DNA of 64,000 nucleotides, from positions 3,281-67,280 of the forward strand of contig DASZZM010000050.1 of NCBI GenBank assembly GCA_035544895.1, given 5' to 3'. This DNA is from JASLEW01 sp035544895. Its GTDB lineage: Bacteria > Acidobacteriota > Thermoanaerobaculia > Multivoradales > UBA5704. Under the pieces are notes generated by a model, which saw nothing but the letters and a program-made list of their open reading frames with translations, searched no databases and was not told where the DNA came from. The position numbers and the translations under genes are program-made. Of the stretch, positions 55,901-63,753 are shown piece after piece. Numbering within the stretch: position 1 is the first letter of the stretch; each line of letters starts with the position of its first letter.

Positions 55901-56256
55901 CCAAGCCCCCATACCGCGCGGGCGAGGCTCAAGCTTTCCGGGTTCGCATCTTCGGAGGACCGATCAATTTCCTCTTTGAGGAAACTTGGCCAGAGGGGGC
56001 CCAGGCCCTCCCGAGCATACCTCGCTGCTTCCAGGTACTTCTCTGAGCCAATGTCGAGAAGGTTGCGCACCACCCCGGACTCCGGGGTCCTGTTCTCCCT
56101 GCCCAGGCGGTCCGCGGCGCGGATCAGGAGGTCGCGCCAGCCGGGGAACAACGGCTCGCCGTCCGCGCTGCGCAAGACTGCGCGCGAGACTCCCGCCCCG
56201 ACGAACGGGATCACCTGGCCACGGCGGAGCCGGTCCTGGAGAGTCTGCGGAATCAT
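52936..56256 (-). CDS. SIR2-STAND-TPR protein (antiphage-defence type)
   Basis: This 1106-residue protein has three parts. Residues 1-290 are a SIR2-like NADase domain: IPFVGAGVSRA (20-26), TTNYD (125-129), HLHG (170-173) and GFSFDD (220-225), all with the expected NAD-binding or catalytic residues. After a Pro/Ser linker, residues 330-690 are an NB-ARC-like STAND module: P-loop GLGGLGKT (362-369), Walker B LIIFDNLED (434-442), TSR (462-464) and GGLPLA (512-517). Residues about 740-1060 are seven kinesin-light-chain-type TPR repeats, each ending in an HPxT motif. SIR2-STAND proteins (Avs5-like in layout) sense phage components and deplete NAD. No partner gene is present. The ATG at 56256 has a TATAAT 18 nt upstream. 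Confidence 0.88.
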   Translation of the reverse strand: MIPQTLQDRLRRGQVIPFVGAGVSRAVLRSADGEPLFPGWRDLLIRAADRLGRENRTPESGVVRNLLDIGSEKYLEAARYAREGLGPLWPSFLKEEIDRSSEDANPESLSLARAVWGLGHPLVITTNYDKVLHWSCPDLKNLDLWDIEAKAEQGRLLRDDGRPARPTVWHLHGRIGNAADLILTPDGYSRLYQGESEGRYKAALATFRTLLASRSLLFVGFSFDDRALGVELRGVNDLFEGTSGPHYAVVRAGDVERLRALNLPLVFVTFPSFGEPLVSLVTQLGNIARDGAGALPGPSPSSPDTAPLPPGASYSPDNRPFFVPFRPKGERVIGRDQALQRVRDQLTSGKPTNIGQTAAFQGLGGLGKTQLAVEYAWRYKDEYPNGVIWLTADQDIAAQLTRLAVEARWVAGESEHRVKLDVAQHRLRSFSDCLIIFDNLEDRAAIEPYLPLPSANPHLLVTSRAEQPGFVPIPLDFLDEEESVALLTLEAGRSATSEAEKNAAREIARELGGLPLALEMAGAYLLHRSVPWQQYRSLLQSNPRAALHPRLLASFTRHEADLFATLRVQEGLLAEEPLLGEILDLLTWSGSATMGLSLLAALLSVGETELVGALALGAQLRLLERTATADRYGLHRLVRKVRQEDRPLKERAAWAEEVCRRLGDWFFARRQDFVDLPAFEAEIDHLDTWREQASSLGSPHASRLIWLLAYPPFHRGQFKISLRWVEQALALFQSDGNQDRELEAWIWSDLGVVNGMEGLYKESLEVAQRALSIRQEVLGDDHADTALSLGNLATTYNSLGDWNKALDFSFQALSIQRKILGEEHPHTARSYSAIGVAYSGRGDSKEALNYELRSFATLKTTLGEQHPHTASACDSVGVCYGNLGDWKKALEFSLEALQVNRKILGELHPATGKSLQNVGWAYAGYGRLKEALEYGLEALKIHREILSEHHPTIAASLANLGWIQSRLGQWNKALDLYIQALEIQRKSLGAKHPETAMALQRVAFVYRQLGKPELGLDHARQALEIQREILGSRHPHTVESVLNVAGALKELDQRVEAFNLTASLLQDLPSNPDQARRIKTLAQQLKSKPLRPGFRQPPKRGKRKRR

Positions 56257-56273
56257 GGCGTTGTTCCTGAAGC

Positions 56274-56279
56274 ATTATA
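56274..56279 (-). promoter_or_regulatory. -10 element of the SIR2-STAND gene
   Basis: A perfect TATAAT on the minus strand lies 18 nt before the ATG at 56256. No convincing -35 is present at 16-18 bp. The leader would be about 11 nt and contain AGGA. Confidence 0.5.
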
Positions 56280-56393
56280 GTCGGCATGATTGCAGCCGGC
56301 GATTCTCCCTGGACTCGCGTCTTGAGTGGTGCCTCCCGACTATTGCGCTAGGCGAAGATAGAGTCGCGCCAGGAATCGCGATACCGCAAGCTC

Positions 56394-57614
56394 ATGTCCA
56401 AGACGACCGAGACCGCCGAAGTCGTCATCGTCGGCGGCGGGGTGATCGGCGCCAGCGTCGCTTACCACCTCGCGGTGCGCGGGTGCCGCGAGGTACTGGT
56501 GCTCGAGCGTGAGCCCGAGCTGGGGCGCGGCAGCACCGGGCGGGCGACCGGCGGCTTCCGCGCCCAGTTCGCGTCCGAGATCGACGTGCGCTTGTCGCTG
56601 CTGGCGCGCGAAAAGCTCCTTCGCTTCCGCGACGAGGTCGGTGCCGATTCCGGCTACCGGCCTTGCGGCTACCTGTTCCTGGCCGAGGCCCCGGCGCGGC
56701 TCGCCGCCCTGCGCGCGCTCGCTCCCTTCCACCGGCCGGCCGGGCTGCCCCAGGTCGAAGACGTTGCCGCGGAAGACCTGCGCCGCCTCAACCCGGCGGT
56801 GCGGCGCGACGGCATCGCCGGCGGCACCTTCTGTCCCCTCAGCGGCTTCCTGCGGCCGCTCGATCTGCTCGCCGGTTACGCGCGGGCGGCCCGGCGACTC
56901 GGCGCGCGCTGCGCCACGGACGTGGAGGTCGTCGGCTTCGCGGTCGAGCAGCGTGGCGGCGAGCGCCGCGTGACCGCGGTCGAGACGTCGCGCGGCCGTA
57001 TCGCCGCGCGCTGCGTGGTCAATGCCGCCGGCCCGTGGGCGGGCGTCGTGGCGCGGCTGGCGGCAATCGAGCTGCCGGTTTCTCCGCTGCGCCGGCAGGT
57101 GGCGTTCACCGAGCCCTTCGCCGAGCTCCCGGAAGACATGCCGATGACCGTCTTCCTCGACGACGGCTTCCACCTGCGTGTGCGCGACGGCCGTGTGCTG
57201 CTGCTCTGGCCGGCCGAAACGTCCTCTGAGCCCAGCGCTGGTCCCGTGTGGCCGCCCGGTTCCGGCGATCCTTTCGATACGCGCTTCGCCGCCACGTGGC
57301 TTCCCGGCGTCCTCGCCAGGGCGCACGCCCGCCTGCCTTGCCTGGCGCGCGCCGCGATCGATCTGCCTGCCTGCTGGGCCGGCCTCTACGAGATGTCGCC
57401 GGACCGCCACGCCATCGTCGGGCCCGCCCCGGGCTGTGCCAACTTCTACCTGGCCAACGGCTCCTCGGGCCACGGCATCATGCACGCGCCCGCCCTCGGC
57501 CAGCTCCTCGCCGAGATGATCCTCGACGGCGCGGCCCACACCCTCGACCTCCACCCCCTCCGCCCCACCCGTTTCGCCGAAGGCCAGCCCATCACCGATC
57601 CCGACCTGCTCTGA
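56394..57614 (+). CDS. FAD-dependent oxidoreductase (DAO family)
   Basis: This 406-residue protein is of the D-amino-acid/sarcosine oxidase group. The FAD-binding motif VVIVGGGVIGASVAYHLAVR lies at the N-terminus, followed by EREPELGRGSTGRATGGFRA, which matches the sarcosine oxidase beta-subunit family. The middle has VVNAAGPWAGVVARLA, and the C-terminus has LYEMSPDRHAIVG and ANGSSGHGIMHAPALGQLLAE with the second FAD contact. The substrate is an amine or amino acid but cannot be specified. It is divergent from the STAND gene; the ATG at 56394 has no obvious ribosome-binding site. It ends 11 bp from the convergent SDR gene. Confidence 0.88.
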   Translation: MSKTTETAEVVIVGGGVIGASVAYHLAVRGCREVLVLEREPELGRGSTGRATGGFRAQFASEIDVRLSLLAREKLLRFRDEVGADSGYRPCGYLFLAEAPARLAALRALAPFHRPAGLPQVEDVAAEDLRRLNPAVRRDGIAGGTFCPLSGFLRPLDLLAGYARAARRLGARCATDVEVVGFAVEQRGGERRVTAVETSRGRIAARCVVNAAGPWAGVVARLAAIELPVSPLRRQVAFTEPFAELPEDMPMTVFLDDGFHLRVRDGRVLLLWPAETSSEPSAGPVWPPGSGDPFDTRFAATWLPGVLARAHARLPCLARAAIDLPACWAGLYEMSPDRHAIVGPAPGCANFYLANGSSGHGIMHAPALGQLLAEMILDGAAHTLDLHPLRPTRFAEGQPITDPDLL

Positions 57615-57625
57615 CCGCCCCCTGG

Positions 57626-58432
57626 CTACTTCCCCCGCCTGACCGCCCGGTCGGCGATCCTGTCGATCAGGCCGGGGGCGACCAGGCGGACGAAGCGCCC
57701 GGCGCGGCCGCGCAGCGAGAGCAGGAGCAGCCGCCGGCGCCGTTCGATGGCGCGCACCATCTTGGCGGCGCAGATATCGGCCGACATGATCCGCGTCTCC
57801 TGCATGGGGCTCTTCCCGAGCGCGCGCCCGTCCGGGCCGGTGGCGCGGCGGTGGATCTCGGAGGCGACGAAGTCGGGCGCCACCACCGTCACCGAGACGC
57901 CGCTGCCGTGCAGCTCGATGCGCAGCGAGTCGAAGAAGCCGAAGATCGCGTGCTTGGTTGCCGCGTAGCCGGTGCGCGTCGGCACGCCGGTCAGGCCGGC
58001 CAGGCTGGAGACGGCCACCAGCCGGCCGCGCGACTTCTTGAGCTCGGGCAGCGCGTAGAAGGTGGGATAGACGTAGCCCAGGTAGTTGACCCGCATCAGA
58101 CGCTCGAAGATCGCGAGGTCGGTCACCTCGTCGAAGCGCGCGATCATGTCGATGCCGGCGTTGTTGACCAGGACGTCGATGCCCCCGAAACGCTCGACGG
58201 CGCGCCTCACCAGCCACTCGCAGTCGGCCGGCCGCGCCACGTCGGTGGGCGCGACCAGCGTCTGGGCGCCCCTGTCCTGGCAGGCCGCCGCGACCTCGAC
58301 CAGCCGCGCCTCGTCGCGCGCCGCCAGCACCAGCCGCGCGCGGCGCCGGCTCGCCAGCTCCAGGCACAGCGCCCTGCCGATCCCCTGGGAGGCGCCCGTG
58401 ACCACGACGACCTTGTCCGTCAGCTTGTCCAT
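57626..58432 (-). CDS. Short-chain dehydrogenase/reductase
   Basis: This 268-residue classical SDR has the NAD(P)-binding motif VVVTGASQGIGRAL, VLVNNAGIDMI, VAVSSLAGL with the catalytic Ser, and the catalytic YxxxK in GYAATKHAIFGF. The C-terminal extension (RAIERRRRLLLLSLRGRAGR) is basic. The Arg residues after the first strand (LVLAARDEARL) suggest NADPH preference. The family is certain but the substrate is unknown. A tandem-repeat region lies between its start and the VPS10-like gene on the same strand. Confidence 0.9.
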   Translation of the reverse strand: MDKLTDKVVVVTGASQGIGRALCLELASRRRARLVLAARDEARLVEVAAACQDRGAQTLVAPTDVARPADCEWLVRRAVERFGGIDVLVNNAGIDMIARFDEVTDLAIFERLMRVNYLGYVYPTFYALPELKKSRGRLVAVSSLAGLTGVPTRTGYAATKHAIFGFFDSLRIELHGSGVSVTVVAPDFVASEIHRRATGPDGRALGKSPMQETRIMSADICAAKMVRAIERRRRLLLLSLRGRAGRFVRLVAPGLIDRIADRAVRRGK

Positions 58433-58481
58433 GACTGTGGCTAGGATAGCCTGGATCGCGTGCCGCTAATGGCGGGTGGCG

Positions 58482-58620
58482 CCCACGCCGGGCTGGGACC
58501 CGGCGAATCCGATCAGACCGCCCACGCCGGGCTGGGACCGGCGAATCCGACCCACGCCGGGCTGGGACCCGGCGAATCCGACCCACGCCGGGCTGGGACC
58601 CGGCGAATCCAATCAGACCG
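58482..58620. repeat. Tandem repeat of four 30-39 bp units
   Basis: Units start at 58482, 58521, 58551 and 58582. Each begins CCCACGCCGGGCTGGGACC and contains CGGCGAATCC. Units one and four have a longer tail (ATCAGACCG). Each unit can fold on CCGGG/CCCGG. The hairpin is related to the one inside copies of the GC-rich repeat at 18586 and 28891. It fills most of the gap between the SDR and VPS10-like genes. Confidence 0.85.
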
Positions 58621-58637
58621 GCTGCCGGCGGGTGAAC

Positions 58638-61600
58638 TCAGCGCGACGTCGTCGCGAGCGACGGCAGGCGCCGCCGGCGCAGCAACGCGTCGAGCGCGGG
58701 CACGTCCCCCTTCTGCATCGCCGCCCAGGCGGCAAGCCGCTCGTCGAGCCTCGCCCGGTAGGCGACGAACGCGTCCCTGGCTTGGCTCGTCGGCACGGCG
58801 TCGGCGCCCCCCACGGCGATGGCGAGCGCCGCCAGGCCGGCGTGAACTGAGCGCAGGCTCGCGCCGCCAGCCGGCGAACTGTTTCCCTCCTCGCCGTCTC
58901 CTTCGAGCTTCGCCGTACGCTCGCGCAACTCTCTCACCCGCGCCGCCAGCGCGTCGGCCGCCGCTCCCGCCATTTGCGGCACTCCCCGCAGGTCGCCCGG
59001 CCGGCCGCCCCGCGGGCCGCCGGCTGGCGCACCGGCGTCCAGCCGGCCTGCGAGCTCCGCCAGCCTCTCGCGCAGCGCGCCGATCTGGCGCACCGCGTCG
59101 TAGCTCCGCGCCAGGTCTTTGCCGATCTCGATCTCGAGCTCGAGCTGGATCGCCAGCGCCTCCGGCGCGGTCTTGACCCGCGGGTCTGGCCGCACTTCGA
59201 GTTGCGCGGCGTAGCTCCGCCCGCCCACGCCGAGCTCGACCCGATACAGGCCGGGCAGCGCCAGCGGCCCCGCGGGCTCGAAAGAAGTCTCCTCGCCATA
59301 CACGGTTCCCATGCTGGCCTGGCGCCGCAGCGCCGAGGGCGGCGGATAGCGCAGGTCCCAGACGAAGCGGTTCATGCCCGCCCGCTTGGGCAGCGGCGCG
59401 GCCGGCTGCAGCCAGTAGGCCGGGAAACTCTCGCCGTCGGGCATCTTCTCGGGCGGCTCGTCGCTCGAGAACCTGCGCACCAGCGCGCCTTTGCCGTCGC
59501 GGATCGCCAGCGTCACCTCGCCTGGCGGTGCGGCGGCGAAGGCATAGTCGATGATCGCTCCGGCGGGCGGGTTGGCGCCGGCCGGGGTTTCGGGCGGCAG
59601 GGGAGTGTCCCGGTTCTCGCTGCGCCGCAGGCGGAAGGCGGGGGCGGGGGAGAACAGGCGGACCCCGGCCGGGTCACCTTGGCGCCCGGTCCCGGTCAGC
59701 GGATCGGCGGCGATCTGGCGCAGCGGCGTGACGTCGTCGAGCACCCAGAACGACCGGCCGTGGGTCGCGGCCACCAGGTCGTCGCCCTTGACCGCGAGGT
59801 CGCGAACCGAGGCCGGCGGCAAGTTGAGCTGCAGCGAATGCCAGCTCTCGCCGTCGTCGAAGGATACATAGACCCCTGTCTCGGTCGCCGCATACAGCAA
59901 CCCCTGGCGCACCGGGTCCTCGCGCACGGCGTGCACGTACGCCGCCGGGGCGAAGCCGGCGGTGATCGCGGTCCACGTCCTACCGAAATCGCGGGTGCGG
60001 AAGACATATGGGCGAAGGTCGTCCACCTGGTGCCGGTCCACCGCGGCATAGGCCGTCCCCGCGGCAAACCTCGAGGCGGCAATCAAGCTCACCATGCTCC
60101 ACTCGGCCAGCCCCGGCGGCGTCGCGTCCTGCCAGCTCTTGCCCTCGTCGCGCGTCAACCGGATGAGGCCGTTGTCGGTACCCACCCAGACCTGCCCGGC
60201 CGCCGCGGGCGAAGGCGCGATGGTATAGATGACGCCCTTCTCCCGGACCGCTTCCTCCGCCGCGCCCGTCCGGGTCAGGTCGGAACTGATCGTGATCCAG
60301 CTCATCCCGTGGTCGTCGCTGCGGTGCACGAGCTGCGATCCCTGGTAGAGGGCAAACGGCGGCCGCGGCGCGACGGCGAGCGCCGGTGTCCACGGATAGC
60401 GATGCGCCCGGGAAGCTTCCGGACCGTCTTCATCCGGCCCCACCGTGGGGGTGATGTCTTGCACCTGGCGGGTGGCGCGGGAGAAGAGGAACAACCTTCC
60501 GCCCGGCTCGCCGCCGTAGACCAGGTCCGGATCGTCGGGGCAGGGGAGGATATAGCCGCTCTCGCCGGTGCCGACCGAGAACCAGTCGCGCCAGGTGATG
60601 GCGCCGAAATCGCCGCGGCTGGCGATCGCCACCGTGCCGCTGTCCTGCTGCGCGCCGTAGATCCAGTAGGGGAAACGGTCGTCCGTCGCCACGTGATAGA
60701 TCTGCGCCGTCGGCTGGTTGAACCAGCTGCTCCAGGTCGCGCCGCCGTTGACCGTCACCACCGCGCCCTGGTCGCCGCCCAGGATCATGCGCGCCGGGTC
60801 GCCGGGATCGATCCACAGCGCGTGGTAGTCGTCGCCCCCCGGCGCGCCCTTGACCGCCGCAAACGTCCGCCCGCCGTCGCGCGAGCGGTAGAGCGAGACG
60901 TTGGACACGTAGACCGTTTCGGCGTCCCGCGGATCGATGGTGAGGCCGCCGAAATACCACGGGCGGCTGGTGATCCGGCGGTCGCCGCTGACCTGCCGCC
61001 AGCTCTCGCCGCCGTCGTCGGAGCGGTAGAGCCCTGACTTCCGGGGGCCCTTGGGGCGGGCGGGCTCGGCGTCGCCGGCATCGATCAGCGCGTAGACCAG
61101 GCGGCCCTGCCGCCCGGCGGCGACCGCCACCCCGATGCGCCCGAGAGGCCCCGCCGGCAGGCCGTGGCCGGAAAGCTCTTGCCAGGTGAGCCCCCCATCG
61201 CCCGAGACGTACAGCCCGCTTCCCGGCCCGCCGATCGGCGCGTAGGTGCTCCAGGGCGGCCGGCGCACGTTCCACAAGGCCGCGAAGACTCGCCGCATCT
61301 CGCCGGGGTCCGCGGCCAGGTCGACGGCGCCGGTGTCGTCGTCCTTCCCGAGGACCTGGCGCCAGCTCTTGCCGCCGTCGGCGGAGCGGAAGACGCCGCG
61401 CTCTGGGTTGGCGCCGAAGCCATGTCCCAGCGCCGCCACCAGCACGACGTCCGGGTCGCGGGGGTCGACCAGGATGCGGCCGATCTGCCGGCTGTCGCGC
61501 AGGCCCGCCCGGCTCCAGGTCCGGCCGCCGTCGCCGGACCTCCAGACCCCGTCGCCGAACGAGATGTCCGAGCGCATGTCCGCCTCGCCCGTGCCCGCGT

Positions 61601-61934
61601 AGATCACGTCTGGACTGGACGGCGCCACCGCCAGGGCGCCGATCGAACCGCTCGGCGGCCCGTCGAAGACCGGCGTCCACACCCGCCCGGCATCGGTCGT
61701 CTTCCACACCCCGCCGCCGGCCGCTCCGAAGTAGAAGGTCTCTGGCCGGCCGGCCACGCCGCTGACCGCCAGCACCCGGCCGCCGCGGAACGGCCCGACG
61801 AGCCGCCAGCGCAGGCCGGCATAGAGGCTCTCTACCCCGTCCGCCCCCGCCGCCGCCCCTCCGCCCACCGCCGCGTAACCGGCCCCGACCAGCGCCGCGA
61901 GCGCGCACCCCAGCGCCACGATTCGAGCTCTCAT
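58638..61934 (-). CDS. Sortilin/VPS10-type beta-propeller protein (copy B)
   Basis: This 1098-residue secreted protein is paralogous to the one at 33078-36266. A signal sequence (RIVALGCALAALVGAGYAAV) is followed by a propeller of Asp-box repeats (GGVWKTTDAGRVW, GVWRSGDGGRTW, GVFRSADGGKSW, GLYVSGDGGLTW, GLYRSDDGGESW). The C-terminal part has FN3-like segments (GMNRFVWDLRYPPPSALR, LPGLYRVELGVGGRSYAAQL) and a helical tail. The ATG at 61934 follows GGGAGGCAGCGGG. The shared NQPTAQIYHV and RFPYWIYGAQQDSG segments show that the two copies derive from duplication. The role is unknown, as for copy A. Confidence 0.85.
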   Translation of the reverse strand: MRARIVALGCALAALVGAGYAAVGGGAAAGADGVESLYAGLRWRLVGPFRGGRVLAVSGVAGRPETFYFGAAGGGVWKTTDAGRVWTPVFDGPPSGSIGALAVAPSSPDVIYAGTGEADMRSDISFGDGVWRSGDGGRTWSRAGLRDSRQIGRILVDPRDPDVVLVAALGHGFGANPERGVFRSADGGKSWRQVLGKDDDTGAVDLAADPGEMRRVFAALWNVRRPPWSTYAPIGGPGSGLYVSGDGGLTWQELSGHGLPAGPLGRIGVAVAAGRQGRLVYALIDAGDAEPARPKGPRKSGLYRSDDGGESWRQVSGDRRITSRPWYFGGLTIDPRDAETVYVSNVSLYRSRDGGRTFAAVKGAPGGDDYHALWIDPGDPARMILGGDQGAVVTVNGGATWSSWFNQPTAQIYHVATDDRFPYWIYGAQQDSGTVAIASRGDFGAITWRDWFSVGTGESGYILPCPDDPDLVYGGEPGGRLFLFSRATRQVQDITPTVGPDEDGPEASRAHRYPWTPALAVAPRPPFALYQGSQLVHRSDDHGMSWITISSDLTRTGAAEEAVREKGVIYTIAPSPAAAGQVWVGTDNGLIRLTRDEGKSWQDATPPGLAEWSMVSLIAASRFAAGTAYAAVDRHQVDDLRPYVFRTRDFGRTWTAITAGFAPAAYVHAVREDPVRQGLLYAATETGVYVSFDDGESWHSLQLNLPPASVRDLAVKGDDLVAATHGRSFWVLDDVTPLRQIAADPLTGTGRQGDPAGVRLFSPAPAFRLRRSENRDTPLPPETPAGANPPAGAIIDYAFAAAPPGEVTLAIRDGKGALVRRFSSDEPPEKMPDGESFPAYWLQPAAPLPKRAGMNRFVWDLRYPPPSALRRQASMGTVYGEETSFEPAGPLALPGLYRVELGVGGRSYAAQLEVRPDPRVKTAPEALAIQLELEIEIGKDLARSYDAVRQIGALRERLAELAGRLDAGAPAGGPRGGRPGDLRGVPQMAGAAADALAARVRELRERTAKLEGDGEEGNSSPAGGASLRSVHAGLAALAIAVGGADAVPTSQARDAFVAYRARLDERLAAWAAMQKGDVPALDALLRRRRLPSLATTSR

Positions 61935-62009
61935 CCCGCTGCCTCCCCTCTGCGTCGGTCCGCAGTCTAGCCTGCCTGCGGACCGGCGTATCCGCCGACC
62001 GCGCCAACA

Positions 62010-62160
62010 ACTAGAACGAAACTCCCGTGCTCTGAGAGGGTGGGGGGGGCGTCCCCTTCCCCCCCGGAGGGGAGGGAAGGGGATCGAGGGGTTGCGGGGG
62101 GCGATCCGACGGCTGTGCCGACCCCGAGGGATGAAACGGCGCTCGCTAACTGGCGATGGC
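62010..62160 (+). repeat. GC-rich interspersed repeat, copy 7, with second unit
   Basis: It starts CTAGAACGAAACTC (62011-62024) and contains the 65-bp core (62045-62109) identical to 28015-28079. A second unit (62128-62159, TGAAACGGCGCTCGCTAACT) is the reverse complement of the one at 28098-28129. It lies directly upstream of a truncated-looking coding fragment. Confidence 0.85.
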
Positions 62161-62169
62161 GGACTCAGT

Positions 62170-62505
62170 ATGGCGGGGTTTGCGGCTGCGGAATTCTTCC
62201 CGGTGTGCGTGTTCGACGACTGCGAGACCCAGGTGCAGGAGCCCCTGGTCCTGAAACTGGTGGCGCAAAATGGTGCGCCCATTCCCCTTCCGACCCTGGT
62301 GTCCTGGGCCATGGGAAATGGCGAAAGGCCCTCTTCCGAAGATCGTCTGGTCGTTCCGCTGGTCGAGGCCGGACAGTACGAGGTCTGCCGGATCGCGTTC
62401 TCCCATTTGCCGGCCTACTTGCGAGGCAACCGGCCGGCAGAGCGCTGCGCCGCCGGCGCCCTGGCCATCGGAGGCAAGCTGACCCTCAGGGTCCCGGGCC
62501 GTTAG
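62170..62505 (+). pseudogene. Probable C-terminal fragment of a secreted protein, truncated by the repeat
   Basis: From the ATG at 62170 the frame encodes 111 residues: AAEFFPVCVFDDCETQVQEP, then VPLVEAGQYEVCRIAFSHLP and CAAGALAIGGKLTLRVPG. The VEAGQYEVC and GGKLTLRV strands look like the end of a carboxypeptidase-regulatory-like beta-sandwich domain. No signal peptide or ribosome-binding site is present. In the same frame the upstream sequence is the interspersed repeat, so the N-terminal part has probably been lost there. It might instead be a small intact gene; I regard that as less likely. Confidence 0.4.
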
Positions 62506-62618
62506 CCCAGCCGCGCGGAAGCGCGCTCCGGCCACGTCCGGGCACTCATCGTAGAAGAAGGGCGTGTAGCTTGACCGCCATCGACTCCCGTCTTGCCATG
62601 ACGGAGAAGGAGAAAACC

Positions 62619-62993
62619 GTGCCCACGCGCAAGCTCGTACCCGGTCTCCTCGTCCTCGTCCTGCTCTGCGGCGCGAGCCTCGCCGCCAATGCCGCCACTG
62701 CCGCCGGACCGCGAGCCTCGGCCGCGGGCGGGGCGGTCGCCAGGGCCGGCATCTGTGTCTGGAGCTGCCAGCAGAACCCGAGCGGCTCGTGGGCCTACTG
62801 GTTCAGCCGCGCCCTCTCCGACTGCGCGGTGACGGATTGCCTGCCGCGCGGCGGCAGCTCGCCGAGCGGCACTCCCTGCGATCCAGGCGACCCCGACATC
62901 CCGGGCGACTGCCGCGCCGCGGCCCCGAACGCCAGCTCGGCCAGCCTGCTCGCCGGCCTCTTCTCGCCGGCGCCGGTCTGCGTCGCCCGCTAA
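62619..62993 (+). CDS. Small secreted Cys-rich protein
   Basis: This 124-residue protein starts with GTG at 62619, chosen for the GGAGAAGGAG site 6 nt upstream (an ATG at 62598 is the alternative). A signal sequence (RKLVPGLLVLVLLCGASLAA) precedes a mature part with seven cysteines (ICVWSCQQ, DCAVTDC, TPCDPGD, GDCRA, PVCVAR), probably forming disulfides. It is rich in Ser/Pro/Gly and has no recognised domain. Its function is unknown. Confidence 0.55.
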   Translation: MPTRKLVPGLLVLVLLCGASLAANAATAAGPRASAAGGAVARAGICVWSCQQNPSGSWAYWFSRALSDCAVTDCLPRGGSSPSGTPCDPGDPDIPGDCRAAAPNASSASLLAGLFSPAPVCVAR

Positions 62994-63140
62994 GCGGGCG
63001 CAGCCGGCCGCCGCGTCTCTCGTCACCTCCACCCGACGCGCGGCGCGCTGGCCGGCGACTCCGGCGCCCTCCGTGGTGGCGAAACCGCGCTTGCGCGCGC
63101 AGTCGCCGCTACATACCTGCCGGAGTGCCGAATTGCGTCT

Positions 63141-63146
63141 TATACT
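63141..63146 (+). promoter_or_regulatory. -10 element of the Uma2 gene (predicted leaderless)
   Basis: TATACT ends 7 nt before the ATG at 63154. No -35 is clear and no ribosome-binding site is present, so translation probably starts at the 5' end of the mRNA. Confidence 0.4.
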
Positions 63147-63153
63147 CACAGGC

Positions 63154-63753
63154 ATGACAGTCGCCATGCTCGAAGAAGCCCCGCTGGCGCCGCCCGCCGG
63201 GCTTGGGCCATACCGCCAGCGGGACTATGACGGCCTGCCCGAGCAACCGCGCTGCGAGCTCCTCTTCGGGCGTATCTACGTGACCGCCTCTCCCACTCTC
63301 TCGCATCAGACCGTCGCCCAGCAGGTCTGGCTGCATCTGCGCCAGTTCGGCAAGCTCGTGGGCGGCAGGGCGTACCTTGCGCCCGTAGACGTGGTGCTGG
63401 CAGACCATTCCGTGGTCCAGCCAGATGTCGTCTATGTCTCGCCCGGGCGCCTCGCGATTCTCCGGGAACGGGTCGAAGGAGCGCCGGACCTCCTGGTCGA
63501 AGTCCTCTCCCCCGGCTCGGCCCGCCGCGACCGCGGCGAGAAGCTCGCCCTTTATGCCCTGTCCGGCGTCCGCGAGTACTGGGTCGTCGATCCCGTCGAG
63601 CGGCAGATCGAGTTCTTGGTCAACGAGGCCGGCCGCTTCGTGGTCTCGCTTCCGGTCGCAGGCGAGTACTGCTCGTCGGTCCACCGCGACCTCCGCCTCG
63701 ACATCGCCGAGTTCTGGCGCCAGTGCGCCGCCGAGCTCCCCCCCGGCCCCTAG
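63154..63753 (+). CDS. Uma2-family PD-(D/E)xK endonuclease-like protein
   Basis: This 199-residue protein is of the Uma2 (DUF820) family, a restriction-endonuclease-like fold widely duplicated in some bacteria. It has the N-terminal YDGLPEQPRCELLFGRIYV, then VDVVLADHSVVQPDVVYVSP with the catalytic Asp, LLVEVLSPGSARRDRGEKLA with the Glu and Lys region, and LYALSGVREYWVVDPVERQI. All core residues are present. The cellular role is unknown; mobile-element association is common. It appears to be a single gene behind a -10 element. Confidence 0.88.
   Translation: MTVAMLEEAPLAPPAGLGPYRQRDYDGLPEQPRCELLFGRIYVTASPTLSHQTVAQQVWLHLRQFGKLVGGRAYLAPVDVVLADHSVVQPDVVYVSPGRLAILRERVEGAPDLLVEVLSPGSARRDRGEKLALYALSGVREYWVVDPVERQIEFLVNEAGRFVVSLPVAGEYCSSVHRDLRLDIAEFWRQCAAELPPGP

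Noticed and set aside
58482..58620. CRISPR-like array
   Set aside because: Units are directly adjacent with no unique spacers, there are only four, and no cas gene is near.
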